From Tricholoma matsutake (taxonomy: Eukaryota; Basidiomycota; Agaricomycetes; Agaricales; Tricholomataceae): 64,000 bases of DNA. The DNA lies in assembly GCA_026075535.2 (NCBI GenBank), contig AP026540.1, positions 7,750,001 through 7,814,000 of the forward strand. The letters run 5' to 3'. The notes under the pieces were generated by a model, which saw only the letters and a program-made list of their open reading frames with translations, searched no databases and was not told where the DNA came from. The position numbers and the translations under genes are program-made. Positions 22,257 to 33,599 of the stretch are shown piece by piece. Each line of letters starts with the position of its first letter. Position 1 is the first letter of the stretch.

Positions 22257-23967
22257 CTATTGTCCACACTCTCAAGAAATGGAGATCTGACCTGCTGGGG
22301 ACAGAGATTCTTTTCTACACAGACCATCGCACACTAGAGAACTTTGATATGCAGAAAGATCTTTCACATTGTCAGGCATGCTGGATGGAACATCTATCCC
22401 AATTTGACATGACAATCAGGTACATCCGTGGTGAGGACAACACTGTAGCTGATGCCCTGTCACGATTACCGAGCAATATGCCTGACTCAGATACTTGTTC
22501 TGACATTGAAGTCTCTGACCCTCCTGTTCGCTGGGATAACTGGCTCAGACATTGCACTGTGAATGCTGTTTTAACAATCTCAGCAGATGAGTCTTTCCTA
22601 CAAGATATCTCTACTGGATATGAGCATGACAATTTTTGCAAAAAACTGTTGACCGTTGATGCTAGCATCCCTGGAATCAAATTCATCAATAACCTGTGGT
22701 ACATTGGGGATCGACTGATAATACCACACTATGGGACTGTCTGAGAGGACCTGTTCCATCTTGCACATGATGCTCTGGGACATTTTGGTGCAGATAAATC
22801 ATATGCCGCTATCTGTAACTGCTATTATTGGCCCAACATGTGGTGTGACCTTGAGAATGCCTATGTCCCTGGCTGTGTGCCTTGCCAACAAAACAAGAGC
22901 CCGACTGCAAAGGCAGTAGGCCCACTTCACCCTCTCCCAATTCCTGATGAACATGGTGACTCTGTGTGTCTCGACTTTGTGGGCCCTCTCCCTGAGGATC
23001 ACGGGTTTAATTGCATCTTGACTATCACTGACCGCTTGGGCTCTGATGTACAGCTGATCCCCATGCGGACAGACATCACAGCCCAGAAATTGGCAACAAT
23101 TTTTTTCAATGAGTGGTACTGTGAAAATGGCCTGCCGCTCGAACTCATATCCGACTGTGATAAACTGTTTGTATTGAAGTTCTGGAAGGCACTCCATGCA
23201 TTGACTGGAGTACACTTGAAGTTGTCCACAGCATACCACCCACAAATGGATGGTTCCGGTGAGCGCACCCACAAGACGCTCAACCAATGTATCCATTTCC
23301 ATGTCGAATGCAATCAGAAAGGCTGGGCTCATGCTCTGCTCATCTGTTTCAATATCATGAATGCTGTGAATGCTTCTACAGGATTTTCAGGGTTTCAACT
23401 ATGCATGGGTCGGAGCCCACATATCTTGCCACCTTTGATCCCCTTGTCCATAATGAGACCAGCCCTTGAGGACTGCCAAGCTCAAGCTATCTGCAAACAG
23501 ATACTTCAGGATGAACGAGAAGCAAAGTATGTGCTCTTGACCAGCAAAATCACATAGGCTTTCTACGCTAACAAGAAGCGAGGGGTTGAAGATGTGTTCA
23601 ATGTCAGTGACAAGGTCATGTTGGCAACACTACACTGCCGGTGAGAATACAAGGCAGGAGACAAGAACCATGTCGCTAAGTTTTTCCCTAGATTTGATGG
23701 CCCACATACCATTACAAAAGCATTCCCTGACTCTTCTGTTTACACTCTAGACCTCCCTAGCTCCCCAGAGGTTTGCCCCACCTTTCATGCTTTGCTCCTG
23801 AAATGGTTCCATGGGAATGATGGAGTCCTGTTTCCTTCACATGAACATCCAATGCCTGGGCCAGTGGTCACCTTGGATGGGGTCAAAGAACACATGATTG
23901 AGAAGATTGTGGACAAACGGAGAAGAGGGTGTGGGATGCAATATCTTGTGTGCTGGGTTGGCTACCC
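22257..23967 (+). pseudogene. Gypsy B Pol, middle portion (RNase H end, integrase, chromodomain start)
   Basis: Continues gypsy B after gypsy C: RNase H end (FYTDHRTLENF), then ADALSRLPSN, an integrase zinc region and catalytic core (about 22960-23290; FVGPLPEDHGF, QMDGSGERTH), and the start of a chromodomain (IEKIVDKRRRGCGMQYLVCW). In-frame stops are TGA at 22742, TAG at 23555 and TGA at 23642. They correspond to Arg, Gln and Arg codons hit by C-to-T. The chromodomain is cut at 23967 by the copia insertion. Confidence 0.85.
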
Positions 23968-23972
23968 ACCTG

Positions 23973-24318
23973 TGTTGGAATCACACCGTGAGTCCATAAC
24001 ACTTTTGATGTGTTTGATGCATGTGCTATTTTTAGCATTCCCTTTGATCCACGTGGTCAGTTCGTGTTTAAGTTTCCCCTTGTCTCTCTTCCTTTGACAC
24101 ACATCCTTTTGTTACACATTACATGTATATATATCTTCAGTAGTTTACTTTATCACCTCAGTCACTTATCCAGAGACTGAGGTGAGCTATATTTACTATA
24201 CATATTTATTGACGTGTACTTACTCTACTACAACAGTTGTTTATACTAGGTATAGTACAGATTAATAAAGTCACTTATCCAGAGACTGAGTTGTTTATAC
24301 TAGGATTCACTTTCTACA
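23973..24318 (+). repeat. 5' LTR of copia element
   Basis: 346 bp from TGTTGGAATC to TTTCTACA. It contains a stem ACCTCAGTC/GACTGAGGT around 24155-24183 and a second copy of the same CACTTATCCAGAGACTGAG run near 24271-24290. It differs from the 3' LTR by 16 transitions and no transversion or indel. Confidence 0.95.
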
Positions 24319-24529
24319 GGTTATGGGCCATTCTCATCGTCTTTGAACAATGGGAGAAAGTATCCTAGCCACTCGACATTCTGCTTCGTCATACCTTCTG
24401 ATCCGTTTCCCCGATCGTTTTTTGATCTCGGATCAATTCCTTTGTCTTTCACAGACCCGGCTGCTCTACCATTGCGTCTCTCTCATCTCCCTTTGCACAC
24501 TCATCATCCACTGACCTTGGTTTTCTATC

Positions 24530-27500
24530 ATGGGTACCAATACTGTTGATCCCCTGTCTGTTTCCCCTATCAAACTTTCTGTGCAATATACCAGGGAGAA
24601 GCTCGACAAACTTAAATCAAATTACAAAGAATGGTGCAAGGAGATTATTATTGCTTTATCATTAAATGGCCTTTATGAGTATGTTATGGGTGGAATACCT
24701 GAGCCCACTTCTACTGAACTCCAAGTGCTTGCCAACTGGAAGGCAAATTCCCGCCTCGCATATGCATTTATTGCGTCCAGCATCTCTCCATCTGAGTGTA
24801 AATTCCTGGACATTAAAGTAGGCCCTGATGCAAACTGGAAAATTCTCCAGGACCATCACCAGAAGGAAGGCCCCATTTGGCAGGTCCAGCTCTTACAACA
24901 AGCACTTTCCATCCAGTGTACAAAGGACACACCACTCCCCGAGATGGCAGAAAAGATTTGCGCGTTAATTGAATGCGCTTTTGCCATGGGTGATATACAG
25001 GCCAATCTTCTTTGTTGCATCGCTCTCCTTAATTCCCTTAGTGATAATTTTCCACATGCTCACTCCATTATTTCACGGGATATTGCCACTTCTTCCCTCT
25101 CAGCTCCATATGGCTTGAAGGATATCAAATTATTTCTGGAGAACGAACAATCACTACTTGAGAATGATCAGCGTGGTGGTTCCAAAAACCATGCTGCTTT
25201 TACTGCACAGTCCAAATCTTCCAAGCTCCCTAATGCACCAATCTGCACCAATGCTAACTGTGGGAAACTTGGCCACATGAAACAATATTGCATTAAACCT
25301 GGCGGTGGTATGGCTGGGAAATCACTCAAGGAGTTGATCACTGCTCGCAGGGCCACCCGTGAGAAGAAATCCTTACCAGCTGGCACTACAAAGGTTCCTA
25401 TTACCATGAAGGACATTAATGGTCATGCCTTCACTGTCATGGTCGACCCCGATATTCCTACCCCACCTGCACCAGAATTTGCCGGGCTTGCTCACAACCT
25501 GCTGCCTTTAGACCCTTCAGACGCGCTGGAATATGAAGGATGGGTTGCTGTGAAGGAGGAGCTCACCACTACAGTGGACTGGAAACACCATACATCACCC
25601 ATCCCTGACAATGCGCTCACCATGGAACCCCTTTCACAGACTTGTCGCTCACGCATCACCTTAGATGCTCTCCCCTTTATTATTGACTCTGGGGCTACAG
25701 TACATATATCCCCTGACAAGTCTGACTTCCTCACCTTATGACCCATTTCACCTCGCTCTGTCAGAGGTGTCGGTGGTTCATCTATTGATGCTGTCGGTGT
25801 TGGTGATATACAGCTAAGAATAGCCTGGGGCGCATCAATTATTTTACATAATGCCCTCTACATCCCAAAATCGGCAGTTTGGCTGATCTCAGTGGGCACG
25901 CTGGCCAACGACTCTAACGCTGTCACACATTTTGACAGTAACACATGCTGGTTCACTGATAAATCCTCCGGGGCCTTCATAGCTCATGGATTGCGCATAT
26001 CTAGAAAGCTTTACATGCTCAACATTGCATCGGCCCAGGCTGATCACACGCTAATGGTTCACAATACCCCTACTCTCGAGACATGGCATCGTCGTCTGGG
26101 TCACACAAATTACCAGGCACTCTGGGATATGGCCAAGAAGGGCGCTTTCACTGGTGCACCGCTCGCTTCATTGCAAAAATTACCTAAATGTGATTCCTGT
26201 GTCCTTGGCAAGCAGACCAAGTCTCTAGTCCCCAAGAAATGTCAGGAGGGACCAGGCCATAAGGCAACAAGGAAGCTGGAAAAGGTGTGGGTGGATCTAT
26301 CTGGACCACATTCAGTAACATCGCGTGCGGGGAACCATTATATCATGGATATAGTAGACGACTACACCTCATTCCCATGGTCTATACCATTGCAAAATAA
26401 AGATGATGCTTTCACAGAACTTAAAGCTTGGGAACTTGCCCAGGAGAACAAAACTGGCCTCAAAGTCAGGACCTATATCACTGATAATGGTGAACTTAAA
26501 TTGCACAAAATGAAGGAGTGGTTGAAGACTCGTGGTATTGATCAGCATTTCACGGTACCTCACACCTCGGCTCACATAGGCTGTGTTGAGCGAATGCATA
26601 GGATGCTTATGGCTAAAGCACACACTATGCGAATATCTGCTGGTCTGCCAGCTTATTTGTGGGACAAGTTCTACCTCACAGCTGCCCACTTGCACACCAA
26701 GACTACGACCCATTCACTAGCAAGCCTAACGCCTTGGGAGTTATGGTACAAGAGAAAACCTGATTATTCTTATCTTTGGGAGATAGGTTGCAGGGCTTTT
26801 GTGCTTATCCCAGGAAAGGATAATCCCAAGATACTTGAACGATCCATCAAATGCATCTTGATAGGCTATGAGCCAAAATCAAAAGCATATCGCTGTTATA
26901 ACCACACAATGCATAAGGTTCATATTTCATATCATGTCCACTTTCTTGAGAGCCATGAAGGCTATTCACCACCTTCAATTGATGAATTAGGAGAGGATGA
27001 TAATATTGGGTCCAGTGGTAGTCTACCCACATTCCTTGGTCCTATTTTACAGCAGGACAATGATGTTGAGTCTTCTCATGAATTCACTCTCCCTGATGTG
27101 CCCTCTAATAGTTTCACAACACTGCCACCACCACCCATTGCCCAGCCTATTTGTCAATCTACCCGTGTTCTAATACCCACAGACAAAAACCCCAATGGTG
27201 GCCCTGCTATTACTAGAACAGTGGCTGCAGTGCAAGAATCATTGGAGAGTGCTGCGTGTGTAAAGGAGGCACGGTGGGAGCATCGGGCTGCTATTGTGGC
27301 TGCACAATCAGATCACATTACAGATCAATCCTCCGATCATGATCGTGATGTCATGGAAGAACTCCAACAATCATTTCATAATCTTGATTTGGGCAATCAA
27401 GCACATCAATTTCAGGCCCTGATCTCGGAAATGGTAGATTTTGATCCAGAGTCACTTCAATTTGAGGATGAGCTGAAAACATGGGATGAAGCCAGAAGAT

Positions 27501-29034
27501 CTGTTGATCCAATGCAATGGGAGTGTGGATATCTGGAGGAATTGAACTCATTGAAAGAAATGGGGGTATACAAACTAATACCTAGGTCAGAGGTTCCACT
27601 AGGGAAACGTATTAGGCGTGGGAGACTGATTTTCCACATTAAGCGCAATGAGGCGGGTACCCCTATTAGATGGAAGGTATGCCTAGTCTTCAGAGGAAAT
27701 GAACAAAGTTATGGCAGGGACTACACCAAAACTACCTCACCGACTGCGCGCATGGAATCATGGCGGATTCTCTTACACATAGCCACCTCACTTGGCTGGG
27801 ATGCACAACAGGTCGACATAAAGACGGCCTTTCTTTACAGCTTACTTCCAGATGATGAAATTCAATATATGCAGCAGCCTGCTGGTTTTGAGGAGCAGGG
27901 CAAGGAGGACTGGGTTTGGCAACTACAGTGCAGCTTATATGGTATGGGTGCATTTGGAATCAGACCCTTAATGCGCAGATGCTAAATTGGGGATTCACCC
28001 ACCTCTCGTGTGAGTCCTGTATCTATTACCGTAAAACTGACACTGGTACAATTATCGCTGCTGTCCATGTCGACGACTATCTAACCATCGCCGACTCCAA
28101 GGACAAAAACAAGCACTTCAAGAACCAGATGCGCGAAGTATGGACTATCTCAGAATTGGGGACAGCACGTTTTATTATGGGTATTGCTGTCTCATGGGAC
28201 CAAGACATGCATACTGTTGCACTTTCACAGACCACTCTTATTGACAAAATAGTGGAACAGTTTGGTCAGAAAGAAGCACACCCCGTTTCTGCCCCATTGG
28301 ACCCTGGTTCGAAACTACGGTGCTCCAATCTGCAATGTATGTCCCAGGATGCCAGGAATGCCCTGGCCAAGCTTCCCTACCGCTCTCTTGTCAGATGCTT
28401 ATTGTACTTGGCAATATCTACGCGTCCCGACATTTCTTATGCAGTACAACAGCTCTCTCAATACCTTGATTTGTACTCCTTAGAACACTGGAGTGCTGCT
28501 ATACAGCTAGTACGTTATCTAAAGGGAACTAGGGACTTCAAGCTTTATCTGGGCAGACAGAACCCCATTCTCCTGCATGCCTATAGTGACTCTGACTGGG
28601 CTAATTGCCATGACACTCGTCGCAGCGTTGGGGGATACATGTGCTCTCTTGGCTCAGGCACAGTGTCTTGGGCAGCATGTAAACAGAAGGTAGTGGCAGC
28701 TTCCACCTGTGAAGCAGAATACATAGCAGTGTTTGAGACCGCAAAGGAATGCATCTGGTTGCGTATGATACTACGCACTATTGATTTTCATCAAAACTCA
28801 CCTACTACCATCCTCTGTGACAACAACACTATGAAGACATTATCTGAGGACCCATTACTTCATTCATGCGTTAAGCACATCGACATCAAATATCATTTCC
28901 TACGGGAGCGTGTACAGTCAGGCGATCTAGCTATCACTTACATCCACACCCGTGACAATGTAGCCGACATGTTTACTAAAGCCCTGGAACCTAAACATTT
29001 CACCATCCTTTGTGCATCTCTTGGCCTTTGTTAG
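24530..29034 (+). pseudogene. Copia Gag-Pol polyprotein, one stop and one frameshift
   Basis: Gag (24530 to about 25300) has a zinc knuckle with the C-x4-C-x4-H-x4-C pattern near 25235. The protease has IIDSGATVHISP near 25685. TGA at 25739-25741 sits where Arg is expected. Integrase (about 26080-26700) has an HRRLGH...CDSC zinc region and D, D, E residues (WVDLSG, ITDNGE, CVERMH). RT (27540-28200) includes the VHVDDYLT box. RNase H runs to the TAG ending at 29034 (MFTKALEPKHF). Near 27945 the frame shifts and a few codons (the usual KQAGR segment after SLYG) are missing. The open frame 24530-25741 and the downstream frame 25892-27985 share the same phase. Confidence 0.92.
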
Positions 29035-29045
29035 TGGGATTCCAT

Positions 29046-29242
29046 GTGAGGAGGAGTGTATTCACGGTGAGGAGGAGTGTATTCACGGTGAGGAGGAGTG
29101 TATTCACGGTGAGGAGGAGTGTATTCATGGTGAGGAGGAGTGTATTCACGGTGAGGAGTGTATTCACGGTGAGGAGGAGTGTATTCATGGTGAGGAGGAG
29201 TGTATTCACGGTGAGGAGGAGTGTATTCATGGTGAGGAGGAG
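29046..29242 (+). repeat. Nine-copy 21-bp tandem repeat at the copia polypurine tract
   Basis: The unit is GTGAGGAGGAGTGTATTCAC plus G. Copy 6 lacks one GAG (18 bp), and four copies-worth of variation is a C/T change in TTCACG versus TTCATG. The array runs 29046-29231. The next partial unit, GTGAGGAGGAG, abuts the LTR start TGTTGG at 29243. Each unit therefore mimics the purine-tract/LTR junction (GGAGGAG followed by TGT). Confidence 0.9.
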
Positions 29243-29588
29243 TGTTGGAATCGCACTGTAAGTCCATAATGCTTTTGATGTGTTTGATGTGTGTGCTATT
29301 TTTAGCATTCCCTTTGATCCGCATGGTCGGTTCATGTTTAAGTTTCCCCTTGTCTCTTTTCCTTTGACACACATCCTTTTGTTACACATTACACATATAT
29401 ATATCTTCAGTAGTTTACTTTATCACCTCAGTCACTTATCCAGAGACTGAGGTGAGCTATATTTACTATACATATTTATTGACATGTACTTACTCTACTA
29501 CAACAGTTGTTTATACTAGGTATAGTACGGATTAATAAAGTCACTTATCCAGAGACTGAGTTGTTTATACTAGGATTCACTTTCTACA
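29243..29588 (+). repeat. 3' LTR of copia element
   Basis: 346 bp, the same length and borders as the 5' LTR; followed by the target duplication ACCTG. Confidence 0.95.
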
Positions 29589-29593
29589 ACCTG

Positions 29594-29845
29594 ACCATGA
29601 CCAATGGATGCCACACCATGACTTAGACGATCGCGAAGCGCTGGATAACTGGTTGCAACGTAGGGTTTAGGGTCACATGGTAGCTTTTCCCACTGGGTTT
29701 TTGATGCACCCGTCGTGAAGGTTGATGATGTGATTGATTGTTTTATTGATTTTTTTTCTTTTCCTTTGGATTATTGCTGGATAGCTTACAGATGCACATA
29801 CTTACGGACATGAACACCCCCTTTCTTTTTTAAAGAGTGGGAGGG
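29594..29845 (+). pseudogene. Gypsy B chromodomain end and 3' untranslated part
   Basis: The frame resumes after the copia target site with HDQWMPHHDLDDREALDNWL and ends at TAG 29668-29670. This completes the chromodomain interrupted at 23967. The rest is untranslated, T-rich around 29740-29770, and ends in the purine tract AAAGAGTGGGAGGG before the LTR. Confidence 0.8.
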
Positions 29846-30064
29846 TGTAACCATGGTTTACATCATCACATTGGCATCGATAAAGAACCCCCCATCTTTC
29901 CTTTTACCTTTTTACCATCTTGTCTACGACTAGTCAACTACTTTACTCTCTCAGGAATATTACGCTGTGTCTTGTCACTCCGTGTGATTGAGAAGTGAGT
30001 TGTAATATTCCATCCTTTCTCCTTTTCCAGTGTTTTCTGTCTTCTCCTCGAAGACAGGCTTTCA
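29846..30064 (+). repeat. 3' LTR of gypsy B
   Basis: 219 bp from TGTAACC to GGCTTTCA; pairs with 12103-12336. It marks the right edge of the transposon island. Confidence 0.85.
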
Positions 30065-30830
30065 AAGAAGTCAGAAGGTTCTGAGCACAAGGAATAGGTC
30101 GAATTGGACCGTATTTCGACGGACGCAAATCCGGACTATACCAAATGCTATAAGGGATGGTGGGTGGGGAAAAGAAAATGGTAAAGACTTGCTTGTTGAG
30201 GGAGTGACTATAGACAATACCAAAACTCAAAACTCGACCAAGGCAAGGCGCGTCGAAGTGGACGGTTTCCCACGCCTGTGGCGTGGGCGGTTAGTGGGCA
30301 TCTTTCTCTCAACCACTCTCTTGGCTTATCCTACGATAACCGTGAGCCGCTCGTGCCTCGCGTCACAGTTATCTCGGACCTCTCTATCGTTCGTTTGGGT
30401 TGCGGTTCGATGTTCGGATGTGGTAGGTAAAAATAGATTTTTCTCAACATTGTGTTTCTACTCTGATTACGCCCATTCGAACGATACGAGAGGCTGGTTT
30501 GGAGCCTGGCCCTCACCATGCAGTAAAAATCATTTCAAAAGCGCCGCGGTTAATCTGACTCCCAAACGAGCACGGGTGACACAGTAGCCCATGATATGGC
30601 GTTGACTATTGGCGTATTCGACCGAAGACTTGTGTACGATGAAATTAGTATTATAATTCTGATTCAGTTACTTATGTAAATATGTACTTCCTTACTTATC
30701 TATATGTCACGGTCGTCACGCGCGAGCTCTCAGCACGTGTATGTCACACTTTTGTGGACTACTGCTTGAGACTTTGATCCACCTATACTTCTCATTTTAT
30801 TCGTGCAACTTCATACATCGATCTGCAGCA
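30065..30830. other. Island border and importin-alpha upstream region
   Basis: No gene is recognised. The stretch holds a short hairpin (30269-30287, arms CCCACGCC/GGCGTGGG), the second copy of the 129-bp repeat (30379-30507) and the presumed promoter of the importin-alpha gene. An open frame across 30030-30587 runs over LTR and repeat sequence and is not a gene. Confidence 0.6.
30379..30507 (+). repeat. 129-bp dispersed repeat, copy 2
   Basis: Matches 10728-10856 in the opposite orientation with the same length. This copy retains more CpG (for example ATCGTTCGTTTGGG versus ATTGTTCATTTGGG), which again fits CpG decay of the copy inside the transposon island. Confidence 0.65.
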
Positions 30831-32727
30831 ATGGATAACTCTGAGTCTCGCACAATGAAGGCCCGTAGAGAGGGTTAGCTCCTTTCGCTTCATGTACTTT
30901 TGATTTCTTTGTCTTGACGCGCTGCTTGTGCCACAGCCTATAAAAGCAAGGGTGCCCTCAAACAAGATGACCTCAGACGTCGTCGGGAGGAGCAACAGGT
31001 AGAAATAAGACGGCAGAAGAGGGAGGAGAATATCTCCAAGAGAAGAAACTTTCTTCCTTCCACTGGAGCTGACTCTGATGATGAAGTCGGCGGCGCCAAC
31101 TGGGATCCTCCTGTAAGGAACCTTCTTTATAGGTGGTATTCGCTGTTTAGACTCATCTCTTTATATTCAAGTTGGCCGATGAAATGATTTCTGGCGTTTT
31201 CTCTGATGATCCAGAGGCTCAACTGGACGCGACTACCAAGTTTCGCAAACTTCTCTCGAAAGAAAAGAATCCTCCAATCGAACGCGTCATTGATTGCGGT
31301 GTTGTTCCTCGTTTCGTAGAGTTTCTTAAGCATGGGCATTCTATGCTTCAGGCGAGTGCTTGGCGCACTGATCATCCAGAGGATTTTTGCTTATCATCTC
31401 CATTTGCTCTGTAGTTTGAAGCTGCATGGGCTCTCACCAACATCGCTTCGGGAACAGCTGCACATACCCAGGTCGTGATCAATGCTCAAGCCGTGCCAGA
31501 ATTTATCAATCTTCTATCCTCTCCTGTTCTCGATGTTCGTGAGCAGGCCGTCTGGGCTCTTGGAAACATTGCTGGTGATAGCCCCCAATGTCGGGATTAT
31601 GTCCTTCAACAGGGTGCTTTAAGGCCCTTATTGGCCCTCCTAAGCGAGCACCACAAACTGAGCATGCTCAGAAATGCTACTTGGACGTTGAGCAACTTCT
31701 GTAGGGGTAAATCACCTCAGCCTGACTGGGAATTAGTATGTTTTGTGATTTCTTTAGTTTCTCGTTGCTAATTGACTTCCACTGAAGATATCTCCTGCTC
31801 TCACTGTTCTAACGAAGTTGATTTATTCAATGGATGACGAGATCCTGATCGATGCCTGCTGGGCCATCTCTTATCTTTCGGATGGCTCCAACGATAAGAT
31901 CCAGGCCGTTATCGAGTCAGGGGTATGCAGGCGACTTGTCGATCTTCTCATGCACAACTCGACTTCTGTTCAGACCCCTGCCCTTCGCTCGGTTGGCAAT
32001 ATTGTTACTGGTGATGACCTCCAGACCCAAGTTGTCATTGCGTCCGGTGCACTTCCCGCACTTCTCTCGTTGCTTTCGTCGCCGAAGGATGGCATTAGAA
32101 AGGAGGCTTGCTGGACAATCTCAAACATCACTGCAGGTTCTCCTCCGCAGATCCAGGCAGTCATCGATGCCAATATCATCCCGCCTCTCATTAATATTCT
32201 TCAGAATGCTGACTTCAAGACGAGGAAGGAGGCGTGCTGGGCGATATCCAATGCAACTTCTGGAGGCTTGCAAGAGCCAGCACAGATCCGATACCTTGTT
32301 TCGCAAGGTTGCATCAAACCTCTCTGTGATCTGTTAACGATGATGGACAACAAGATTATTCAAGTGGCCCTTGATGGCCTCGACAATATCTTGAAGATTG
32401 GCGAGTTTGACAAAGCAGCCGCTGGACCGGGGGCTGTGAATCAATATGCATTGTATGTCGAAGAAGCTGGAGGAATGATCACGATTCATAATCTTCAACA
32501 ACATGACAATACCGAAATATATAAAAAGGCATTTAACATTATGGACAAATATTTCCCAGACGAGGAAGATGTTGATGCTGCGATCGGTGCAACCAACGTC
32601 GATGCAACTGGCGCATTTGCGGTGAGCGCCCTTTTTTTTTGCGCTAGAGCTGTTGTTGATCAAAACATCCCTTTAGTTCCACTCAGACGTTAGTGCTCCC
32701 CAAGGCGGATTCAGTTTCGGACAGTAG
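30831..32727 (+). CDS. SRP1: Importin subunit alpha (karyopherin alpha)
   Basis: Adaptor that binds classical nuclear localisation signals and, through its N-terminal IBB domain, importin beta, to carry cargo through the nuclear pore. Six exons: 30831-30873, 30937-31112, 31172-31351, 31415-31735, 31788-32621, 32677-32727; 534 codons, the usual family length. The IBB is basic ([24 protein letters not shown] area, residues about 28-52). Armadillo repeats with the WALTNIASG and [11 protein letters not shown] signatures follow (about 75-510). The C-terminus ends GGFSFGQ. The third intron begins GC (gcgagt) instead of GT; splicing there restores the conserved [14 protein letters not shown] junction. 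Start chosen at the first Met giving the family N-terminus. Confidence 0.95.
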
Positions 32728-32934
32728 TTCTTTTGTCTGCCTTTCTTCAACCATTCTCTTGTCTCACGATGTACCTAAACTGTGGGAACGACTATCGCTC
32801 TACTTTACTCCTAGTTTTTTACAGAACAAGAAACCATTGACAGAACTTAACGATCCGTAAGTACACGTAAGGTGTTAAAATGCTCAATCAATCAGCTGCT
32901 GACTTGTGACGTTACTTGCCGTTACGGTCACGAA

Positions 32935-33410
32935 ATGGCCTCCCAGATTCTTCCATTAGGTCTAGAATTACCTTTCTCCTATCGCAGTCTGTAGCTGACG
33001 AACTTTCAGAGCTAATTGATAGGTGTATCGGCTCGCAGATATGGGTGATTATGAAGAGTGATCGCGAATTTACCGGCACACTACTCGGATTCGACGATTT
33101 TGTCAGTTAGTGTCCGTCTGAGAGCGATGTCTTTCCATTGCTGCTGACCGTTGTCCGTCGTTGTAGATATGGTTTTGGAAGATGTCACGGAATAGTGGGT
33201 ACAAGCCTCTTGTCGATCTTGCGTATGACTTACCCGTACCTAGCGAATCCACGCCTCAAGGCAAGAAGAAGACAAAGTTGGCTCAGACCCTGTTGAATGG
33301 CAACAATATTTGCATGGTGCGCTGATCTATCCAAAGATGTAGGTATTGCATGTCTGAGATATGGTTCGACGTAGTTAATACCTGGCAGTGCCGGGCCTGA
33401 AGCGACATGA
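32935..33410 (+). CDS. LSM5: U6 snRNA-associated Sm-like protein LSm5
   Basis: Subunit of the LSm2-8 ring that binds the U6 snRNA 3' end and of the LSm1-7 ring in mRNA decay. Five small exons: 32935-32959, 33010-33105, 33167-33194, 33244-33316, 33375-33410; 85 aa. The Sm1 motif is visible in [34 protein letters not shown], given here as one domain at residues 13-47; the Sm2 motif is [13 protein letters not shown] near the C-terminus. Four introns of 48-62 nt interrupt a very short gene, so no single open frame shows it. Downstream mitochondrial bS16m starts 189 bp away on the same strand. Confidence 0.92.
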
Positions 33411-33599
33411 CAAAAACGTTCGAAAGTACGGCAGGCTATCGTCGTCAAAATATTGTAGGAAGCATGTTTCTCGTCTTTCGAGAAATGGGGGAATGTTTCG
33501 TACACCTGTACAGTCTGTAAAATATATTACTTTCGTACAGTGTCGATGTGCACGTGAATCTATTCCTTATTGGTTTGTCGAACACTTTCCTGAAATTTC

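Larger units (their letters stand above)
23973..29588 (+). mobile_element. Ty1/copia retrotransposon
   Basis: 5616 bp, inserted in the chromodomain of gypsy B with a perfect target duplication ACCTG (23968-23972, 29589-29593). LTRs of 346 bp lie at 23973-24318 and 29243-29588. One Gag-Pol frame (24530-29034) has a single stop and a single frameshift. A nine-copy tandem repeat occupies the polypurine-tract position before the 3' LTR. It is likely the youngest full-length element in the nest, judging by its few coding lesions. Confidence 0.95.
12103..30064 (+). mobile_element. Ty3/gypsy retrotransposon B, host of a nested cluster
   Basis: The 5' LTR is 12103-12336 and the 3' LTR 29846-30064; Gag-Pol lies between on the plus strand. 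Three later insertions split it: a solo LTR (12783-13208), gypsy C (16210-22256) and copia (23973-29588). Removing these and one copy of each target duplication leaves about 5.86 kb, a normal gypsy size. A purine tract (29834-29845) precedes the 3' LTR. Flanking pentamers are AATAA and AAGAA, an imperfect match to a target duplication. Confidence 0.85.

Noticed and set aside
29000..29389. Open frames encoding repeated peptides across the 21-bp array on both strands
   Set aside because: They are translations of a stop-free tandem repeat in a retrotransposon and run into the LTR; no start context or domain.
12098..30069. Target duplication for gypsy B (AATAA/AAGAA)
   Set aside because: Only four of five bases agree, so it is not claimed as proven.
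30269..30287. GC-rich hairpin CCCACGCC/GGCGTGGG as a terminator
   Set aside because: Isolated, in a eukaryotic intergenic region, and no gene ends nearby.
30030..30587. Plus-strand ORF of 185 codons
   Set aside because: It starts inside an LTR and crosses a dispersed repeat; no domain.
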